Positions 36,713 to 46,062 of a stretch of 64,000 nucleotides of DNA are shown piece by piece; position 1 is the first letter of the stretch; every line of letters begins with the position of its first letter. The stretch is from contig CP018627.1 of the NCBI GenBank assembly GCA_002021875.1, forward strand, positions 7,440,001 through 7,504,000, in the 5' to 3' direction. The notes beneath the pieces are model-generated. The model made no database searches. It had not been told where the DNA came from and worked only from the letters and a program-made list of their open reading frames with translations. A program made the translations under genes and the position numbers. This stretch comes from Streptomyces hygroscopicus (lineage in GTDB: Bacteria > Actinomycetota > Actinomycetes > Streptomycetales > Streptomycetaceae).

Positions 36713-37624
36713 GTGGGCAACTTCTTGGACGGCAAGGTGGTCGCCGTCACCGGGGCCGGACGCGGTATCGGGCGAGCGGTGGCTCTAGCCTGCGCGGCCG
36801 AAGGCGCACAGGTGGTCGTCAACGACTACGGGGTCTCGATCGAGGGCGGCGAACCGAGCAGCGAGGTCGCCGAGGCGGTGGTCAAGGAAATCGTGGCATC
36901 GGGCGGTGAGGCGGTCGCGGTCGCCGACGACGTCTCGACCATGGCCGGTGGCCAGCGGATCGTGGACACCGCGCTCGACCAGTACGGACGGCTGGACGGG
37001 GTCGTCTGCGTCGCGGGGATTCTGCGCGAGCGGATGCTCTTCAACATGTCCGAGGAGGAGTGGGACCCGGTCGTCGCCACCCATCTCAAGGGCACCTTCA
37101 CGGTCTTCCGGGCGGCGTCGGCGGTGATGCGCCGCCAGCGCTCCGGCACCCTGATCGGCTTCACCAGCGGCAACCACCAGGGCAGCGTCGCCCAGGCCAA
37201 CTACGCCTCCGCCAAGGGCGGGATCATCTCCCTGGTGCGCAGCGCCGCGCTGGGGCTGCACAAGTACGGCGTCACGGCGAACTGCGTCGCACCGGTCGCC
37301 CGCACCCGGATGTCCGCCAATGTGCCGATGGAGCTCAAGGAGATCGGTGAGCCGGAGGACGTGGCGGCCCTGGTCGTCTATCTGCTGAGCGAACGCGCCC
37401 GCGCGGAGCGGATCACCGGGCAGGTCTATACGATCGCGGGCCCCAAGATCGCGGTCTGGGCTCAGCCTCGTGAGCTGCGCGCCGGATACACCGAGGGCGC
37501 CTGGACCCCGGACAAGATCGCCGACTTCCTCCCGGGCACGGTCGGCACCGACCCCATGCCGATGCTGGCCCAGCTGGAGGCCATGGCCCAGGCGGCCGCC
37601 ACCGGCCAACGCCCCAACGCCTGA
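36713..37624 (+). CDS. short-chain dehydrogenase, 3-hydroxyacyl-CoA/17beta-HSD4 type
   Basis: 303 residues. TGAGRGIGRAVA at the start; after strand 2 VNDYGVSIEGG, a loop shared by peroxisomal-type 17beta-HSD4 dehydrogenase domains and mycobacterial steroid SDRs. Catalytic Ser-Tyr-Lys in GFTSGNHQGSVAQANYASAKGG. A C-terminal extension of about 55 residues after the SDR core is usual in that group. First gene of a run with an acyl-CoA dehydrogenase, ALDH and ADH, spaced 56, -4 and 12 bases. GTG after GGAGGGG. Confidence 0.88.
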   Translation: MGNFLDGKVVAVTGAGRGIGRAVALACAAEGAQVVVNDYGVSIEGGEPSSEVAEAVVKEIVASGGEAVAVADDVSTMAGGQRIVDTALDQYGRLDGVVCVAGILRERMLFNMSEEEWDPVVATHLKGTFTVFRAASAVMRRQRSGTLIGFTSGNHQGSVAQANYASAKGGIISLVRSAALGLHKYGVTANCVAPVARTRMSANVPMELKEIGEPEDVAALVVYLLSERARAERITGQVYTIAGPKIAVWAQPRELRAGYTEGAWTPDKIADFLPGTVGTDPMPMLAQLEAMAQAAATGQRPNA

Positions 37625-37680
37625 CCGCGACAACGGCAGGGCTTGCAGGGAACACCGCAGCGCCGACGAGGGGAGAGGCT

Positions 37681-39060
37681 GTGGACTTCGCTTTCGGACC
37701 GGAGGACGAGCGGTTCCGAGCCGAGGCGCGCGACTGGCTCGCCGAGCACTTCATCGGACCGTTCGCCGCCCTCAAGCAGGAGCCCGGCGGCCACCCCGGC
37801 GAGGCGCGCGGCGATATGACCGCCCGCCGCGCCTGGGAACGCGAGCTCGGCACGGGCGGCTGGATCGGCCTGGGCTGGGACCGTACGGACGGGGCGTACG
37901 GCAACCGCGCCGCGACGCTGACCCAACAGGTCGTCTGGGCCGAGGAGTACGCTCACGCCGGGGCGCCCGGCCGACTGGGCCATATCGGCGAGAACCTCCT
38001 CGCGCCCACCCTGCTCGCGCACGGCGACTCCGCACAGCGCGCCCGCTTTCTGCCGCCCATCGCCCGTGCTGAGGAGCTGTGGTGCCAGGGCTACAGCGAA
38101 CCCGACGCGGGCTCGGACCTCGCCGGGCTGCGGACCCGCGCCGTCCGCGACCCGGGCGAGGGCACCTATCGCATCACCGGGCAGAAGATCTGGACCTCCC
38201 TCGCCCATGAAGCCGACTGGTGCTTTGTGCTGGCGCGCACCGAGGAGGGTTCACAGCGCCATCATGGACTCTCCTTTCTGCTGGTGCCGATGGACCAGCC
38301 GGGACGGATCGAGGTGCGGCCGATCCGGCAGCTGACCGGGACCGCGGAGTTCAACGAGGTGTTCTTCGACGGGGCCGTGGCCCGCGCCGAACACCTCGTC
38401 GGCGGCGCGGGCCACGGCTGGCGCGTGGCCATGAGCCTGCTCGCGGTGGAGCGCGGGGTCTCCACCCTGGTCCAGCAGATCGGCTTCGCCCAGGAGCTGA
38501 GCCGGGTGGTGCGGCTGGCGCTGGAGACCGGCGCCGCGGAGGAGCCCGTCCTGCGTGACCGGCTCGTCCGGCAGTGGGCCGAGCTCAAGGCCATGCGCTG
38601 GAACGCACTGCGCACCCTGGGCGCCGCACAGAAGCCCAACCCGAACCCCAACCCGAACCCCAACCCCGCCCGGGACCCTGCCCTTCACCTCGCCCCGAAC
38701 GACGCCCGGGACCCCGCCTCGCGGAAGGGTGCCGCCCATGACCTCCCCCCGAGGGGCGCGGACCCCCAGGCCCCCGGCCCACGGGATCCCGGCCCGCGGG
38801 ACCAAGGCGCGCCCAGCGTCGCCAAGCTGCTGTGGGGCGGCTGGCATCAGCGGCTCGGCGAGCTGGCCGTGCAGGTGAGAGGCGCCGCGGCCGCACTCGG
38901 CCCGGCGCGCTGGACCGCCGGCCGGCCGTACGAACTCGACGCCTTCCAGCGTCTCTTCCTCTTCTCCCGCGCCGACACCATCTACGGCGGCTCGGACGAG
39001 ATCCAGCGCACCATCATCGCCGAGCGCGTACTTCACCTCCCCAAGGAATCACGCCGATGA
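37681..39060 (+). CDS. acyl-CoA dehydrogenase with a Pro/Asn-rich insertion
   Basis: 459 residues; relatives have about 390. LWCQGYSEPDAGSDLAGLRT and GQKIWTSLA are the family signatures. At the catalytic Glu position it has IYGGSDEIQRT, Gly for Glu, again the alpha-type pattern. About 60 extra residues (roughly 318-378) interrupt the C-terminal helical domain, beginning with five Pro-Asn pairs. GTG start after GGGGAGAGG. May pair with the beta-type enzyme encoded at 59.6-61.0 kb, which has no adjacent partner (inference). Confidence 0.88.
   Translation: MDFAFGPEDERFRAEARDWLAEHFIGPFAALKQEPGGHPGEARGDMTARRAWERELGTGGWIGLGWDRTDGAYGNRAATLTQQVVWAEEYAHAGAPGRLGHIGENLLAPTLLAHGDSAQRARFLPPIARAEELWCQGYSEPDAGSDLAGLRTRAVRDPGEGTYRITGQKIWTSLAHEADWCFVLARTEEGSQRHHGLSFLLVPMDQPGRIEVRPIRQLTGTAEFNEVFFDGAVARAEHLVGGAGHGWRVAMSLLAVERGVSTLVQQIGFAQELSRVVRLALETGAAEEPVLRDRLVRQWAELKAMRWNALRTLGAAQKPNPNPNPNPNPARDPALHLAPNDARDPASRKGAAHDLPPRGADPQAPGPRDPGPRDQGAPSVAKLLWGGWHQRLGELAVQVRGAAAALGPARWTAGRPYELDAFQRLFLFSRADTIYGGSDEIQRTIIAERVLHLPKESRR
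38635..38664 (+). repeat. hexanucleotide microsatellite in an acyl-CoA dehydrogenase gene
   Basis: Alternating CCCAAC and CCGAAC units coding for five Pro-Asn pairs. In-frame slippage here would change length without breaking the gene. Confidence 0.9.
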
Positions 39061-40523
39061 CGAAGACCTATGCGCACTGGATCGGCGGCTCGTGGCGGGA
39101 TCCCGGGAACGGGTACTACCCCGTCATCAACCCCGCCACCGAGGAGACCGTCGGCCATGCCCCCGAGGCCGACCCGGCCGATGTGGACGCCGCCGTCCGG
39201 GCCGCCCGCGCCGCGTACGACGGCTGGTCGCGCACCGCCCCCCGGGAGCGCGCCGCCGTACTCGACAGGGCCGCCGATCTGCTCGCCGAGCACGCCCCGG
39301 ACCTGGCGCCCCTCGTCCAGGCGGAGACCGGGGCGACGCTGCGCGTCACCTCCTCCCTCCAGGTGCCCCCGGCGATCGACCGCTTCCGCCGCTATGCGCG
39401 CGGCGCCCTCGAACCGGACACGGTGCCGCTCGCCCCGCTGCCCATGGCCGCCACCCCGCTGGCGCCCGGCGGGCTGATCGGAGCGGCAGCGGTCCGCCGT
39501 CCTCTCGGTGTCGTCGGTTGCATCACCTCCTACAACTTTCCTCTCACGAATCTCGCGGGCAAGGCCGCCCCGGCCCTGGCCATGGGCAATACGGTCGTGG
39601 CCAAACCCGCGCCGCAGGACCCGCTGTGCTGTTTGGAACTCGGCCCCCTGCTCAAGGAGGCCGGGCTCCCGGACGGTGCCTTCAATGTCGTCACCGGCTC
39701 GCGCGCGGCCGCCGGCGAGGCGCTGGTCGCGCACCCCGGTGTCGACATGGTCAGCTTCACCGGATCCACCGCCGTGGGTAAGAAGATCGCCGAATCCGCG
39801 GGGAGGTCGATGAAGCGCACCCTGATGGAACTGGGGGGCAAGGGCGCGGCCATCGTCCTGGGGGACGCCGACGAGCGAGCGATCGCGTCGGCGGTCGGGG
39901 CGGTCGGTTCGACCTTCTCCTTTCACAGCGGGCAGATCTGCACGGCGCCGACCCGTGTGCTCGTCCATCGATCGCTGTACGAGAAGGTCATCGCCGCACT
40001 CACACACTACGCAGAGTCACTGAAGATCGGGGACCCTGTGGATAACTCCACGATCGTCGGTCCGTTGATCTCCGCCGCGCAGCGCGATCGCGTCGAGGCG
40101 TATGTCTCCGGCGCCCGTGAGCAGGGCGCCCGGATCGTCGTGGGCGGCGAACGCCCCGCCCGCAAGCCCGGCTTCTACGTCGCCCCCACCCTCATCGCCG
40201 ACGCCGACCCCGCGATGACCGTCGCGCGGGAGGAACTGTTCGGACCGGTCGTCGTGGCCCTGCCCTTCGACGACGAGGACGAGGCGGTGCGGATCGCCGA
40301 CGCCACCCCCTACGGCCTCTACGACTATGTCTTCAGCGCCGACGCGGGCCGCGCCTGGACCCTCGCCGCCCGTCTGCGCAGCGGAAACGTCGGCATCAAC
40401 ACCGCCCAGCGCCACCCCGAGACGCCGTTCGGCGGGTTCAAGGAAAGCGGAGTCGGCCGCGACGGCGGCTCGTTCGGCCTGCACGCGTACAGCGAACTCC
40501 AGTCGCTGGTCTGGGTCTCCTGA
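39057..40523 (+). CDS. aldehyde dehydrogenase
   Basis: 488 residues. NAD(P)-dependent ALDH: the Asn in SYNFPLTNLAGK, FTGSTAVGKKI for the cofactor, general base Glu in LMELGGKGAA, nucleophile Cys295 in SGQICTAPT, and FGPVVVALPFDDEDEA near the end. An ATGA overlap with the preceding gene couples translation. Contains a perfect inverted DnaA box (40037-40045), probably fortuitous. Likely oxidises an aldehyde intermediate of the pathway; substrate unknown. Confidence 0.93.
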   Translation: MTKTYAHWIGGSWRDPGNGYYPVINPATEETVGHAPEADPADVDAAVRAARAAYDGWSRTAPRERAAVLDRAADLLAEHAPDLAPLVQAETGATLRVTSSLQVPPAIDRFRRYARGALEPDTVPLAPLPMAATPLAPGGLIGAAAVRRPLGVVGCITSYNFPLTNLAGKAAPALAMGNTVVAKPAPQDPLCCLELGPLLKEAGLPDGAFNVVTGSRAAAGEALVAHPGVDMVSFTGSTAVGKKIAESAGRSMKRTLMELGGKGAAIVLGDADERAIASAVGAVGSTFSFHSGQICTAPTRVLVHRSLYEKVIAALTHYAESLKIGDPVDNSTIVGPLISAAQRDRVEAYVSGAREQGARIVVGGERPARKPGFYVAPTLIADADPAMTVAREELFGPVVVALPFDDEDEAVRIADATPYGLYDYVFSADAGRAWTLAARLRSGNVGINTAQRHPETPFGGFKESGVGRDGGSFGLHAYSELQSLVWVS

Positions 40524-40535
40524 GGCACCGGAAGG

Positions 40536-41594
40536 GTGATGAGGTTGAGAGGCGTCATCTTCGACGGCACGGCGCCGCGCGTGGTCGAGGACCTGGAGGT
40601 GCGCGACCCCGGCCCCGGCGAGGTGCTGGTGCGCATCGCCGCCGCGGGGCTGTGCCACAGCGATCTGTCGGTCGTCGACGGCACCATCCCCTTCCCCCTC
40701 CCCGCCGTTCTCGGCCACGAGGGCGCGGGCGTGGTCGAGGAGGTCGGGCCCGGCGTCACCCATGTCGCTCCCGGCGATCACGTGGCGCTGTCCACCCTCG
40801 CCAACTGCGGGACCTGCGCCGACTGTGCCCGGGGCCGCCCCACCATGTGCCGCGCCGCGATCGGCCGGCCGACCCGGCCCTTCCGCCGCGGCGACGAGCG
40901 CCTGTACAACTTCGCCTCGAACTCCGCCTTCGCCGAGCGCACCCTCGTCACCGCCGTCCAGGTGGTGCGGATCCCCGAGGAGATCCCGCTCGTCTCCGCC
41001 GCCCTCATCGGCTGTGCCGTCCTGACCGGCGTCGGCGCCGTGCTCAACCGCGCCAAGGTGGACCGCGGTGAGTCGGTCGTCGTCATCGGCAGCGGCGGCA
41101 TCGGGCTCAATGTGCTGCAAGGGGCCCGGATCGCCGGGGCGTTCCCCGTCGTCGCCGTCGACTCCAACCCCGCCAAGGAGCCGCTGGCCCGGCGCTTCGG
41201 CGCCACCCACTTCGTCCCCTCCACCGACGCCGTACGGGAGATCCTGCCGACCGGCGCCGACCACGCCTTCGAGTGCGTCGGCTCGACCCGGCTCATCCGT
41301 CAGGCCGTCGATCTGCTCGACCGGCACGGCCAGGCGGTGCTGCTCGGCGTGCCGCCCGCCGACGCCGAGGCGGCCTTTCGCGTCTCCTCCATGTATCTGG
41401 ACAAGTCCATCCTGGGCTGCCGCTACGGCTCCTCACGTCCGCAAGCCGATATCGCCCTGTACGCCGACCTCTACCGGCAGGGGTTGCTGCTGCTGGACGA
41501 ACTGGTCAGCAGGACCTACCCCTTGGAGGACTTCGCCAAGGCAGCCGACGACGCCCACCACGGCCGGGTGGCGCGCGCCGTGCTCACCTTCTGA
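40536..41594 (+). CDS. zinc-dependent alcohol dehydrogenase (MDR family)
   Basis: 352 residues. Catalytic zinc ligands Cys in AAGLCHSD and His-Glu in LGHEGAG; structural zinc Cys cluster in CGTCADCARGRPTMC; NAD motif GSGGIGLN. Similar to the class III-like bacterial enzymes. GTG with an ATG three bases later as alternative; GGAAGGG immediately upstream. Last gene of the SDR-ACAD-ALDH-ADH run; would interconvert an alcohol with the substrate of the aldehyde dehydrogenase before it. Confidence 0.92.
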   Translation: MMRLRGVIFDGTAPRVVEDLEVRDPGPGEVLVRIAAAGLCHSDLSVVDGTIPFPLPAVLGHEGAGVVEEVGPGVTHVAPGDHVALSTLANCGTCADCARGRPTMCRAAIGRPTRPFRRGDERLYNFASNSAFAERTLVTAVQVVRIPEEIPLVSAALIGCAVLTGVGAVLNRAKVDRGESVVVIGSGGIGLNVLQGARIAGAFPVVAVDSNPAKEPLARRFGATHFVPSTDAVREILPTGADHAFECVGSTRLIRQAVDLLDRHGQAVLLGVPPADAEAAFRVSSMYLDKSILGCRYGSSRPQADIALYADLYRQGLLLLDELVSRTYPLEDFAKAADDAHHGRVARAVLTF

Positions 41595-41700
41595 CGGGCT
41601 TCCGGCCACTTCCGGCGGCGTCTTGACGACCGGGGCTGTTCACCCGCCTTCCGATCGCCGTTCGCCCGCTTGTGGGCGCCGCTGGTTACGTTGCCCAGGT

Positions 41701-41710
41701 GGAACGTTCC
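41701..41710. promoter_or_regulatory. LacI-type operator, copy 1
   Basis: GGAACGTTCC, perfect palindrome with central CG as bound by LacI-family proteins, four bases before the HAD start codon. The context TGGAACGTTCCCGCA recurs in reverse orientation at the ABC permease start. Confidence 0.65.
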
Positions 41711-41713
41711 CGC

Positions 41714-42394
41714 ATGGATGGCGCAGCCGATATGGACACTCCTCTCGGCGTGGTCTTCGACCTCGGCGAGGTGCTGACGAGGCCACGCGGCCGGTCCGGC
41801 CTGGAGGGGCGGTTGGCCGGGCTGCTCGGGGTCGAGGAATCGGCGTTCGCCGAGGCGTATTGGGCGCATCGCGACGCTTACGACCTCGGCAGCTCCGACC
41901 TCGCGTACTGGTCGGCCGTGGCGGATGCGCTCGGCGTCCCACTGCCCCCCGGCGCGGTGGACGCGCTGGTGGGCGCCGAAGTCGACATCTGGACGCGGCT
42001 CGACGATGCCTCCCGAGTCCTGGTGGAGGACCTGCGGCGCCGCGGTACCCGACTCGCGCTGCTGTCGAACGCCCCCCATGCACTGGCCCGGACCGCCGAG
42101 CGCAGCGACTGGTCCGCGTACTTCGACCAGCTGATGTTCTCGGCCGACCACGGGCTCGCCAAGCCGGACCCCGCCGTCTACCAGCGGATGACCGCCCTGC
42201 TCGGCACCCGGCCGGAGCGTGTCGTCTTCTTCGATGACCGCGGTAAGAACATCGACGCGGCCAGGGAGCATGGCTGGGACGCCCATCTGTGGACCGGGGT
42301 CGCGGCCGCCCGCGCGGTCCTCGCCGACCGTGGTCTGCTGCCTCCGGGACCGACGCCGGACGGCCCCATGAGCTGTGATACTCGTAGCCGGTGA
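41714..42394 (+). CDS. HAD-family phosphatase, YihX-like
   Basis: 226 residues. HAD subfamily IA: motif I FDLGEV, in which the second Asp is Gly exactly as in YihX-type sugar-1-phosphate phosphatases; motif II SN in LLSNAPH; motif III Lys in LAKPDPAVY; motif IV DD in VVFFDDRGKN. Cap domain about residues 22-95. ATG 41732 is an alternative start. A GTGA overlap ties it to the LacI gene, so this phosphatase is part of that regulator's unit. Confidence 0.88.
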   Translation: MDGAADMDTPLGVVFDLGEVLTRPRGRSGLEGRLAGLLGVEESAFAEAYWAHRDAYDLGSSDLAYWSAVADALGVPLPPGAVDALVGAEVDIWTRLDDASRVLVEDLRRRGTRLALLSNAPHALARTAERSDWSAYFDQLMFSADHGLAKPDPAVYQRMTALLGTRPERVVFFDDRGKNIDAAREHGWDAHLWTGVAAARAVLADRGLLPPGPTPDGPMSCDTRSR

Positions 42395-43428
42395 CGGAGG
42401 AAAAGGCCAACAAGGCGCCCACGATCATTGACATCGCCCGGGAAGCGGGAGTGTCGAAGTCCGCGGTCTCCCGGGCCCTGCTGGGGCAGGGGCGCATCAG
42501 TGAGGAGGTCCGCTCACGCATCCTCGACGCCGCCCAGCGCCTCGGCTATGTCAAGAACGCCATGGCCCAGGGGCTGGTCGCACAGCGGACGCACACCCTG
42601 GGAGTGCTCGTCCGTGACGCCGTGCGCCCCTTCTACGGGCAACTCCATGCGGCGCTCCAGGGACGCGCCATCGAAGGCGGCTACAGGGTCGTCACCGCGA
42701 CCGGTGTACGGGACTTCGCCCTCGCCGAGGAGCGCCGTGCCCTGCAGACGCTCCTCTCCCTGAGGGTCGAAGGGCTCGTGGTGTGCAGCGGTCTGCTTCC
42801 GGCCCGGGACATCGCTCCCTTCGTCGAACGGGTCCCGACGGTCGTGGCCGGACGGCCGGAGCCGCATCCGGAGATCAACAGCGTCTACTGCGACGAGGAG
42901 GACGGCGCCGAGCAGCTCGTGGACCACCTGGTGTCCCTCGGACACCGCCGGGTGGCCGTGCTGCTCGTACCGGAAGGGCTGTCCCTCACTCAGCACGCCC
43001 GTACCGCCGCCATGGTGAGCGGCCTGCGAGAACGCGGTGTCGACACCGTGGTCACCGAACTGGACGACGGCCCGGAAGCCGCCGCGGAGGCGGTGCCCGC
43101 ACTTCTCGAGGACCGCGGGATCACAGCGATCATGTGTCCCCAGGACGATGCCATGGTCGGTGTCCTCGAACGGCTCCGCCGAGCCGGAGTGCGGGTGCCC
43201 GACGACATATCGGTGACCGGCTTCGACGGCATCGGGCCGCTCACCACCCCGCTCCTCGGACTGACCACGCTGCGTCAGCCGTTGGACGAGATCGGCCGAC
43301 GCGCCATCGACCTGCTGCTGGAGCTGCGCGCCGACCGCTCCATGCCCACGCGCCATATCCCCCTGCGCGGGGCGGTGGTGGCCGGAACCACCACCGCCGC
43401 GCCCCCACCCGTCCCCATCCGGCGCTGA
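42391..43428 (+). CDS. LacI family transcriptional regulator
   Basis: 345 residues. HTH at residues 10-35 (TIIDIAREAGVSKSAVSRAL), hinge helix RRLGY-like AQRLGYVKNAMAQGL, then the two-lobed sugar-binding-type domain ending about residue 330. The hinge helix inserts at a central CG step, which fits the two GGAACGTTCC palindromes of this module. Overlaps the HAD gene and precedes the first 2H phosphoesterase by 49 bases. Effector unknown; presumably the imported ligand or a derivative. Confidence 0.92.
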   Translation: MTEEKANKAPTIIDIAREAGVSKSAVSRALLGQGRISEEVRSRILDAAQRLGYVKNAMAQGLVAQRTHTLGVLVRDAVRPFYGQLHAALQGRAIEGGYRVVTATGVRDFALAEERRALQTLLSLRVEGLVVCSGLLPARDIAPFVERVPTVVAGRPEPHPEINSVYCDEEDGAEQLVDHLVSLGHRRVAVLLVPEGLSLTQHARTAAMVSGLRERGVDTVVTELDDGPEAAAEAVPALLEDRGITAIMCPQDDAMVGVLERLRRAGVRVPDDISVTGFDGIGPLTTPLLGLTTLRQPLDEIGRRAIDLLLELRADRSMPTRHIPLRGAVVAGTTTAAPPPVPIRR

Positions 43429-43477
43429 ATTCGGGGGTCCGCCCGCCGGAGCCGCGCCCCTGACGTCCGGAGAAACC

Positions 43478-44137
43478 ATGTCCGTGCAAACGGCCGCCTC
43501 GTCTGTCCGCTACGGGGTCTTCCTCCGCCCCGACCCCCGCACCTGCGCCCTGCTGACCGATCTCCATCTGCTGCTCAGGCAGCAGTACGGACTGGTCTCC
43601 TGCGCCGCCTACCCGCCCCACGCCACCCTCGCGGGCAATGTGCCCACCGGCGCGCCCGAGGACGAGCTGGCCGACCGGATCGGCGCGGCCCTGGCGGACA
43701 CCAGCGCTTTCACGGCGTACAACACGGGCATCGAGAAGGGCGGAGGCGGCATCGGGTTCAATCTGCACGATCTGCCCGACGGCTCCCCGAACCCCGGGAT
43801 CACGAACCTGCTCGACGTGGTGCGCCGGGCGATGGCGCCCGTGGCCAAGCCGATGGACCACTACCGCGCCAACCCGCTGGATCCCGGCCGCTTCCGCGCG
43901 CATCTGTCCATCGCCTCCCATGAGCTGCTGCTGCGCCCCGAACTCCGGCCGGAGATGCTCGATTTCGTGCGTGGCCTCGCCTGGGATCCGCCGCACAGCT
44001 TCACGGCCGACACCGTCTCGCTGTTCCGCTTCCGGAGCCCGGACTGGCATGCGCAGTGGTGGCGGCACATGACCTGGGGCCACGTCCGTAGCTGGCGCCT
44101 TTGGCCGACGGCAGCGGTAAACCTCGATGCCGCGTGA
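43478..44137 (+). CDS. 2H phosphoesterase superfamily protein, copy A
   Basis: 219 residues. The two HxT/S catalytic motifs of the superfamily are His48-Ala-Thr50 (PPHATLAGN) and His142-Leu-Ser144 (RAHLSIASHE), spaced about 94 residues as expected. Relatives include cyclic phosphodiesterases that open 2',3'-cyclic or ADP-ribose 1'',2''-cyclic phosphates, and 2'-5' RNA ligases. The N-terminus YGVFLRPDPRTCA and C-terminus WWRHMTWGHVRSWRL are nearly shared with copy B four kb away. GGAG before the ATG. Cytoplasmic; no signal. Confidence 0.85.
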   Translation: MSVQTAASSVRYGVFLRPDPRTCALLTDLHLLLRQQYGLVSCAAYPPHATLAGNVPTGAPEDELADRIGAALADTSAFTAYNTGIEKGGGGIGFNLHDLPDGSPNPGITNLLDVVRRAMAPVAKPMDHYRANPLDPGRFRAHLSIASHELLLRPELRPEMLDFVRGLAWDPPHSFTADTVSLFRFRSPDWHAQWWRHMTWGHVRSWRLWPTAAVNLDAA

Positions 44138-44235
44138 TGTCCCCGCCCCGGCGCGCGTCGCGTCCCTGAAGACGTTCGTCGGGCCGTAACCTTTCGGCCG
44201 CCCCCAAGCCGTCGGTGCCGCATAGCTTCTCAGCC

Positions 44236-45144
44236 ATGTGCGGGAACGTTCCACCAGTCAAGCGCGCGGGCCCTGGTCGCCCCCGGCTCGGTCCCTGGCT
44301 GACCGTGCCGACCCTGCTGTTGATCGCTGTCTTCCTCTACTGGCCCCTGGGGCGCGGCATTTGGCTGAGCACCCGGGGGACCGATCTGCTCGGCAATCCG
44401 ACCCGTTCCGTCGGGTTCGACAACTACACCCAGCTGCTGACCGACCCGGCGAGCCGGCGCGTGCTGCTCACCACGCTCACCCTTACGGTCGCCAGCGTGG
44501 CCCTGGCCACGGCAGGGGCGCTGGCGGCCGTGCTGCCGCTGCGCCGCCGCATCGCCGGACGCCGCCTTTTCCAGCTCGTCTTCTCCCTCCCCTTCGCCTA
44601 CTCCGCCGCCTCGGCCTCGGCCTGCTTCGCCGGGCTCTTCGCGCCCTCGGTCGGCACGCTCAACCATGTCCTGGCGAATCTGGGGTACGAGGGTCCGCCG
44701 TGGTTGCAGTCCCCGGGGTGGGCGATGCTGTGTGTGGCCCTGACGACCGCCTGGTACGAGTTCGGGTTCGCCGTCCTGGTGCTGACGGCCGCTGTCCGGA
44801 ATCTGCCCTCGGAGGTGATGGAGGCCGCGGAACTGGACGGCGCGAGTGGGCTGCGCCTGGTGCGCAGCATGATCGTGCCGCTGATCTCACCCAGCCTGTT
44901 CTTCCTCGCCGTCACCCAGACGATCAGCGGACTGCAGATCTTCACGCAGGTCCAGGTGCTCACCCGGGGCGGTCCCTCCGACGCGACGACCACCCTGGTC
45001 GTCGAGTTGTATCAGCGGGCCTTCGGTGGCGGGGTGCCCGACTACGGGCGGGCCTCGGCCATCGCGGTCGTCCTCCTGGCGCTCGTCCTGCTCGTCACCG
45101 CCGTGCAGTTCCTCGTGCTCAATCGCCGGGTGACCACTTCATGA
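44236..45144 (+). CDS. ABC transporter permease, UgpA/MalF-like
   Basis: 302 residues, six membrane helices. The EAA loop reads EVMEAAELDGASGLRLVRSMIVPLISP, which contacts the ATPase. The start is uncertain: this ATG puts the LacI-type palindrome just inside the gene; GTG 44308 lies too close to helix 1. Four-base ATGA overlap with the second permease. Type I carbohydrate or glycerol-phosphate importer; no ATPase gene nearby, so a shared one such as MsiK is expected. Confidence 0.9.
   Translation: MCGNVPPVKRAGPGRPRLGPWLTVPTLLLIAVFLYWPLGRGIWLSTRGTDLLGNPTRSVGFDNYTQLLTDPASRRVLLTTLTLTVASVALATAGALAAVLPLRRRIAGRRLFQLVFSLPFAYSAASASACFAGLFAPSVGTLNHVLANLGYEGPPWLQSPGWAMLCVALTTAWYEFGFAVLVLTAAVRNLPSEVMEAAELDGASGLRLVRSMIVPLISPSLFFLAVTQTISGLQIFTQVQVLTRGGPSDATTTLVVELYQRAFGGGVPDYGRASAIAVVLLALVLLVTAVQFLVLNRRVTTS
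44243..44252. promoter_or_regulatory. LacI-type operator, copy 2
   Basis: GGAACGTTCC with flanks GCG and ACC that mirror copy 1 in reverse. Placed at the very start of the permease gene, where bound repressor would block transcription start or elongation. Confidence 0.65.
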
Positions 45145-46013
45145 CCGTCACCACGACCCCCACGGCCACCGCCACCATCGCGGCCACCCGCAGGTCGCGC
45201 CCTCCGCTGCGCGCACGGGACATGCTGCGCTGGCTGTGGCTCGTCGCCCTTACGGTCGTCGTGGGTTTCCCGGTCTACGTCACCCTGCTGACCGGGCTGC
45301 TGCCGCCGCAGGACGTGGCGCACGGAGCGCTGCTGCCCACCCGGCTGACCCTGGACAACTTCCGTGAGGCGCTGCGCAATGTGCCCTTCGGACAGCAGTA
45401 CGTCGTCAGCGTGCTGGTCACAGCCCTGCAGACGGGTGGTCAGCTGCTGACCTCCTCACTCGCCGCATACGCCCTGGTGTTCCCGCGCTGGAGGGGGCGC
45501 GCGGTCGCGTTCGCCGTGATCGTCGCCACCCTGGCGATCCCCGGTGAGAGCCTGGTCATTCCGAACTACGACCTCGTCACCGGCCTCGGGCTGCGCGACT
45601 CCCTCCTCGGGATCACCCTGCCGTTCCTCGCCGCCGGCTATCCGGTCTTCCTGCTGCGGCAGGCGTTTCTCACCCTCCCCCGGGAGGTCTGGGAGGCGGC
45701 GCGGCTGGACGGCTGCGGCGATCTGCGCTGCCTCTTCCTCGTCGTCCTGCCGATGGCCAGGCCCCAGGTCACCGCGGCCACCCTGTGGAGCGCGCTTGCC
45801 GCCTGGAACGGCTACTTCTGGCCCCTGCTGATCACCGACTCCCCGGACCGGCGCACCGTCCAGGTGGGCATCTCCCAGCTGGTCAACGCCGAGTCGACCA
45901 GCCCCGGCGTGATCTACGCCGGCACCACCCTCGTCCTCCTTCCCACCCTGCTGCTCGTCATCGTGGGCCAGCGCTTTCTGCTGCGCGGCCTCGCCCGCAC
46001 CTCCCCGCGCTGA
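45141..46013 (+). CDS. ABC transporter permease, UgpE/MalG-like
   Basis: 290 residues, six membrane helices. EAA loop EVWEAARLDGCGDLRCLFLVVLPMARP and the MalG/UgpE-type segment WNGYFWPLLIT near residue 225. Start ATG overlaps the previous stop. Forms the heterodimeric channel with the preceding product. Confidence 0.92.
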   Translation: MTVTTTPTATATIAATRRSRPPLRARDMLRWLWLVALTVVVGFPVYVTLLTGLLPPQDVAHGALLPTRLTLDNFREALRNVPFGQQYVVSVLVTALQTGGQLLTSSLAAYALVFPRWRGRAVAFAVIVATLAIPGESLVIPNYDLVTGLGLRDSLLGITLPFLAAGYPVFLLRQAFLTLPREVWEAARLDGCGDLRCLFLVVLPMARPQVTAATLWSALAAWNGYFWPLLITDSPDRRTVQVGISQLVNAESTSPGVIYAGTTLVLLPTLLLVIVGQRFLLRGLARTSPR

Positions 46014-46062
46014 CCTCCGCTCCCCTCGCCTTCCCACCACCCTTTCCCGGAGGAAGATCACC

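Noticed and set aside
44238..46013. 591-residue continuous frame across both ABC permease genes
   Set aside because: Its first part is out of frame with the first permease and only its end is the second permease, which has its own coupled start.
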